40,888 nt of DNA. Source: Branchiostoma floridae. Lineage: Eukaryota > Chordata > Leptocardii > Amphioxiformes > Branchiostomatidae. The stretch spans positions 6,986,266 to 7,027,153 of the forward strand of contig NC_049980.1 in NCBI RefSeq assembly GCF_000003815.2. The letters run 5' to 3'. Made by a program: the position numbers and the translations under genes. Positions 39,066-40,888 of this stretch are shown in pieces (position 1 is the first letter of the stretch; the number at the start of each line of letters is the position of its first letter). Under the pieces are notes generated by a model. It saw only the letters and a program-made list of their open reading frames with translations, made no database searches and was not told where the DNA came from.

Positions 39066-39789
39066 ATATCTACATTTTTGAATGCAAATACAACAGCTGT
39101 GTGGATGGACTTGGTTTATTTACCTTAAAGTTTGTAATTAACATAGTCAATTTCAACAAACATGCTGTACTTTATGACGCATGATAAGATCAGCAAAAAA
39201 TCTGTGCCATCTTAGGATGGGTACCATCTTAGGTCACCCCCCATTAGGTGTGTGTTGTCTCATAATATGTAACAGTAGAATTTCTCATGTCAGTTGGGAA
39301 TGTGTTCCTTGTTACAAGAACTGATGCGATGAAACACAGTCGAGAAGTATTTTATTCCTGTATTCAATGATACAGTGACTGTAATTAATGCCAATATATA
39401 AGCCTTAGGGTGTGTTGAATACTTCTGATAAAGTGATCTAGTTCTAGTCATCACTACCTTGCTAGATGATGTTTAGTTTGACAATAATGTTCTTAATGAA
39501 TATTATAATAAATTCCCAATCCCATATAGGGGTAGGGACACTTCCCACTCTCCTGACTTGTCCTTCTTGTTTTCCTGACATTGGACTCAACAGGTTTCAA
39601 AAAGAGTCACACTCCATCTTTCAATCATTTCTTACAATAATGCTTTAACTGTAAAAACAGTGGGAAGATAAAGTCTGTAAATTTGTGCTCTGCTAGACAC
39701 AGTTCATGGAATTCTGTCCTTAGACTTGCATTTTCTCTATCTTCTATTTTCTAAATAGCTGCTAGTAATATACTGATCCAGCTTAGGTT
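39066..39789. other. Flank without recognised features
   Basis: AT-rich. No gene, repeat or RNA gene could be supported. Confidence 0.5.
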
Positions 39790-40017
39790 CCCAGAATTCT
39801 GGCTCAGGATCCCAGAATTCTGATTAAGGTTCCCAGAATTTTCCAGAATTCTGGCTCAGTTTCCCAGAATTCTGGCTCATATTCTCAGAATTCTCCAGAA
39901 TTCTGGCTAAGGTTCCCAGAATTCTGGCTAAGGTTCCCAGAATTCTGGCTAAGGTTCCCAGAATTCTGGCTAAGGTTCCCAGAATTCTGCAGAATTCTGC
40001 AGAATTCTGCAGAATTG
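39790..40017. repeat. 21-bp palindromic minisatellite rich in GAATTC
   Basis: The unit 'cccagaattctggctaaggt' plus one base repeats, exactly for the last four or five copies and with variants before them. It ends in three copies of 'agaattctgc'. Every unit contains CCAGAATTCTGG, which is its own reverse complement. The period divides by three, so an open frame on the minus strand is a by-product. Confidence 0.85.
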
Positions 40018-40888
40018 ACGTTGTTCCTGGAGACAACTAATTGCATTCTACATAGTAATTACCTTTCAATGGAAGCTTTCCACAAAGTATCAACTTTGTA
40101 TGTATTACCTGTAAAGGGCTAGAAATGTTTGTCCAAAGTTCAATATTTGTCCGAAATTAATCTGGCGGCTGTTTACTGCATTCGAGATATTCTTTTGGCC
40201 ACATTCGGGCAGGATTCGAAGTGGCTTGCCGTTTCGGTTCTCCATCGAATGAGATAAGAATGTTTCGAATAATGTTGGAATGCCACAGAGTGTGGTCAGA
40301 CTGCAGTTAGAATAGTTAGAATACACTTAGAATCCACTTGGAATGTCATTCGATATTTCTCCACTTCGAATGCACCTCGACAGTTTTTGACATGTCAAAA
40401 ACTTTCGAGCCAGCTAAAAGAACGGGGACCAATATCTCGAATGCAGTAAGAATTTTTAGAATGCAGTACAAATTGCCAGGAATTGCCAGGAATAGAAAAC
40501 AATTTTCCATTCTGATGGCATTCCGGCTCATTCGTACTCTCGTGTAAAGGGGCTTAACGATGCATTAGACAGAAAACAGATTGTTTTCGTCGAGAACTCA
40601 AATATAGGTCCTTGTCAGGTGGAGGCGACCTGTCCCATTGTCTGTATTAAAATGAAACAGAACTTTGTAGTGTCTGGGTGTGCCCTAACGTGACAACTAA
40701 CAACTGTGTTTGTGAACGACTGTCCCGCGAAATTATTAGACAACAATCCTGTGCCAGATGTGCCTACGGGGAGGGTTTAGGATGCCTCAGTATTTACACA
40801 TGGTAACAGGTTGTTTCGCAACAATGTCAGTTCGCAACCGTCAGTTCGCAACATTTGGATCCAGTAACAGTCGCAGTTCGTATTTGCA
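40018..40888. other. Right flank, with a possible element carrying a perfect 22-bp palindrome
   Basis: From about 40110 to 40550 the motif 'tagaat/gaatg' recurs on both strands. A perfect 22-bp palindrome lies at 40382-40403 (half-site agtttttgaca), flanked by ctcga and tcgag, which extend the pairing. 'gtaaaggggctta' at 40544-40556 resembles the end of a Harbinger-like element; a partner 'gtaaagggcta' near 40111 is in the same, not inverted, orientation. No gene seen to the right edge. Confidence 0.4.

Noticed and set aside
40110-40556. Complete Harbinger element between two 'gtaaaggg' ends
   Set aside because: The two ends are in direct, not inverted, orientation, and no matching target duplication was found.

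Overview
The window looks like nuclear DNA of an invertebrate deuterostome, most probably a lancelet (Branchiostoma). That is an inference from small exons with consensus GT-AG splice sites, dense non-LTR retrotransposon fragments, TIR-bearing MITEs and several satellite arrays. There are no bacterial-style operons, and I saw no tRNA, rRNA or CRISPR array.

Two multi-exon genes can be reconstructed from splice sites that agree in phase. Gene A (about 7631 down to 852, minus strand, probably continuing off the left edge) has ten supported exons and about 474 visible residues. It has a possible first exon, an acidic and globular middle, and a series of short coiled-coil exons, the last of which is duplicated in tandem. 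I do not recognise its family.

Gene B (20137-38062, plus strand) is the main content. It has 23 exons and one uninterrupted frame of 974 codons from the first candidate ATG to a stop. The N-terminal fifth is a complete Ulp1/SENP-type (C48) cysteine protease domain with the His, Asp, Gln and Cys catalytic residues in order. After two acidic linker exons comes a Cys-rich region and then a domain with the look of a DDE-type RNase H fold (IIIDGMDQNK, LQMDN, VGHTHEDVDQFFS), which from memory resembles the uncharacterised DUF7869 family. The pairing recalls transposons that carry Ulp1 proteases (the KDZ group), but the heavily spliced structure suggests a host-captured or strongly intronised gene.

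The 12.5 kb between the genes (7632-20136) is a graveyard of repeats. It holds fragments of a modular dispersed family (segments called R, P, X and Y here), minus-strand LINE 3' ends with different microsatellite tails, a PIF/Harbinger-type hairpin MITE, and adjacent satellites of 90 bp and 54 bp, the latter split by a LINE insertion. The introns of gene B hold a nearly invariant 64-bp minisatellite (10.5 copies), two MITEs with visible target-site duplications, a Tc1-like hairpin remnant and a plus-strand LINE 3' end. The right flank (39066-40888) has a palindromic EcoRI-rich 21-bp minisatellite and a low-complexity inverted-motif element.

All exon calls rest on reading splice consensus and phase by eye. 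No transcript or database evidence was available.
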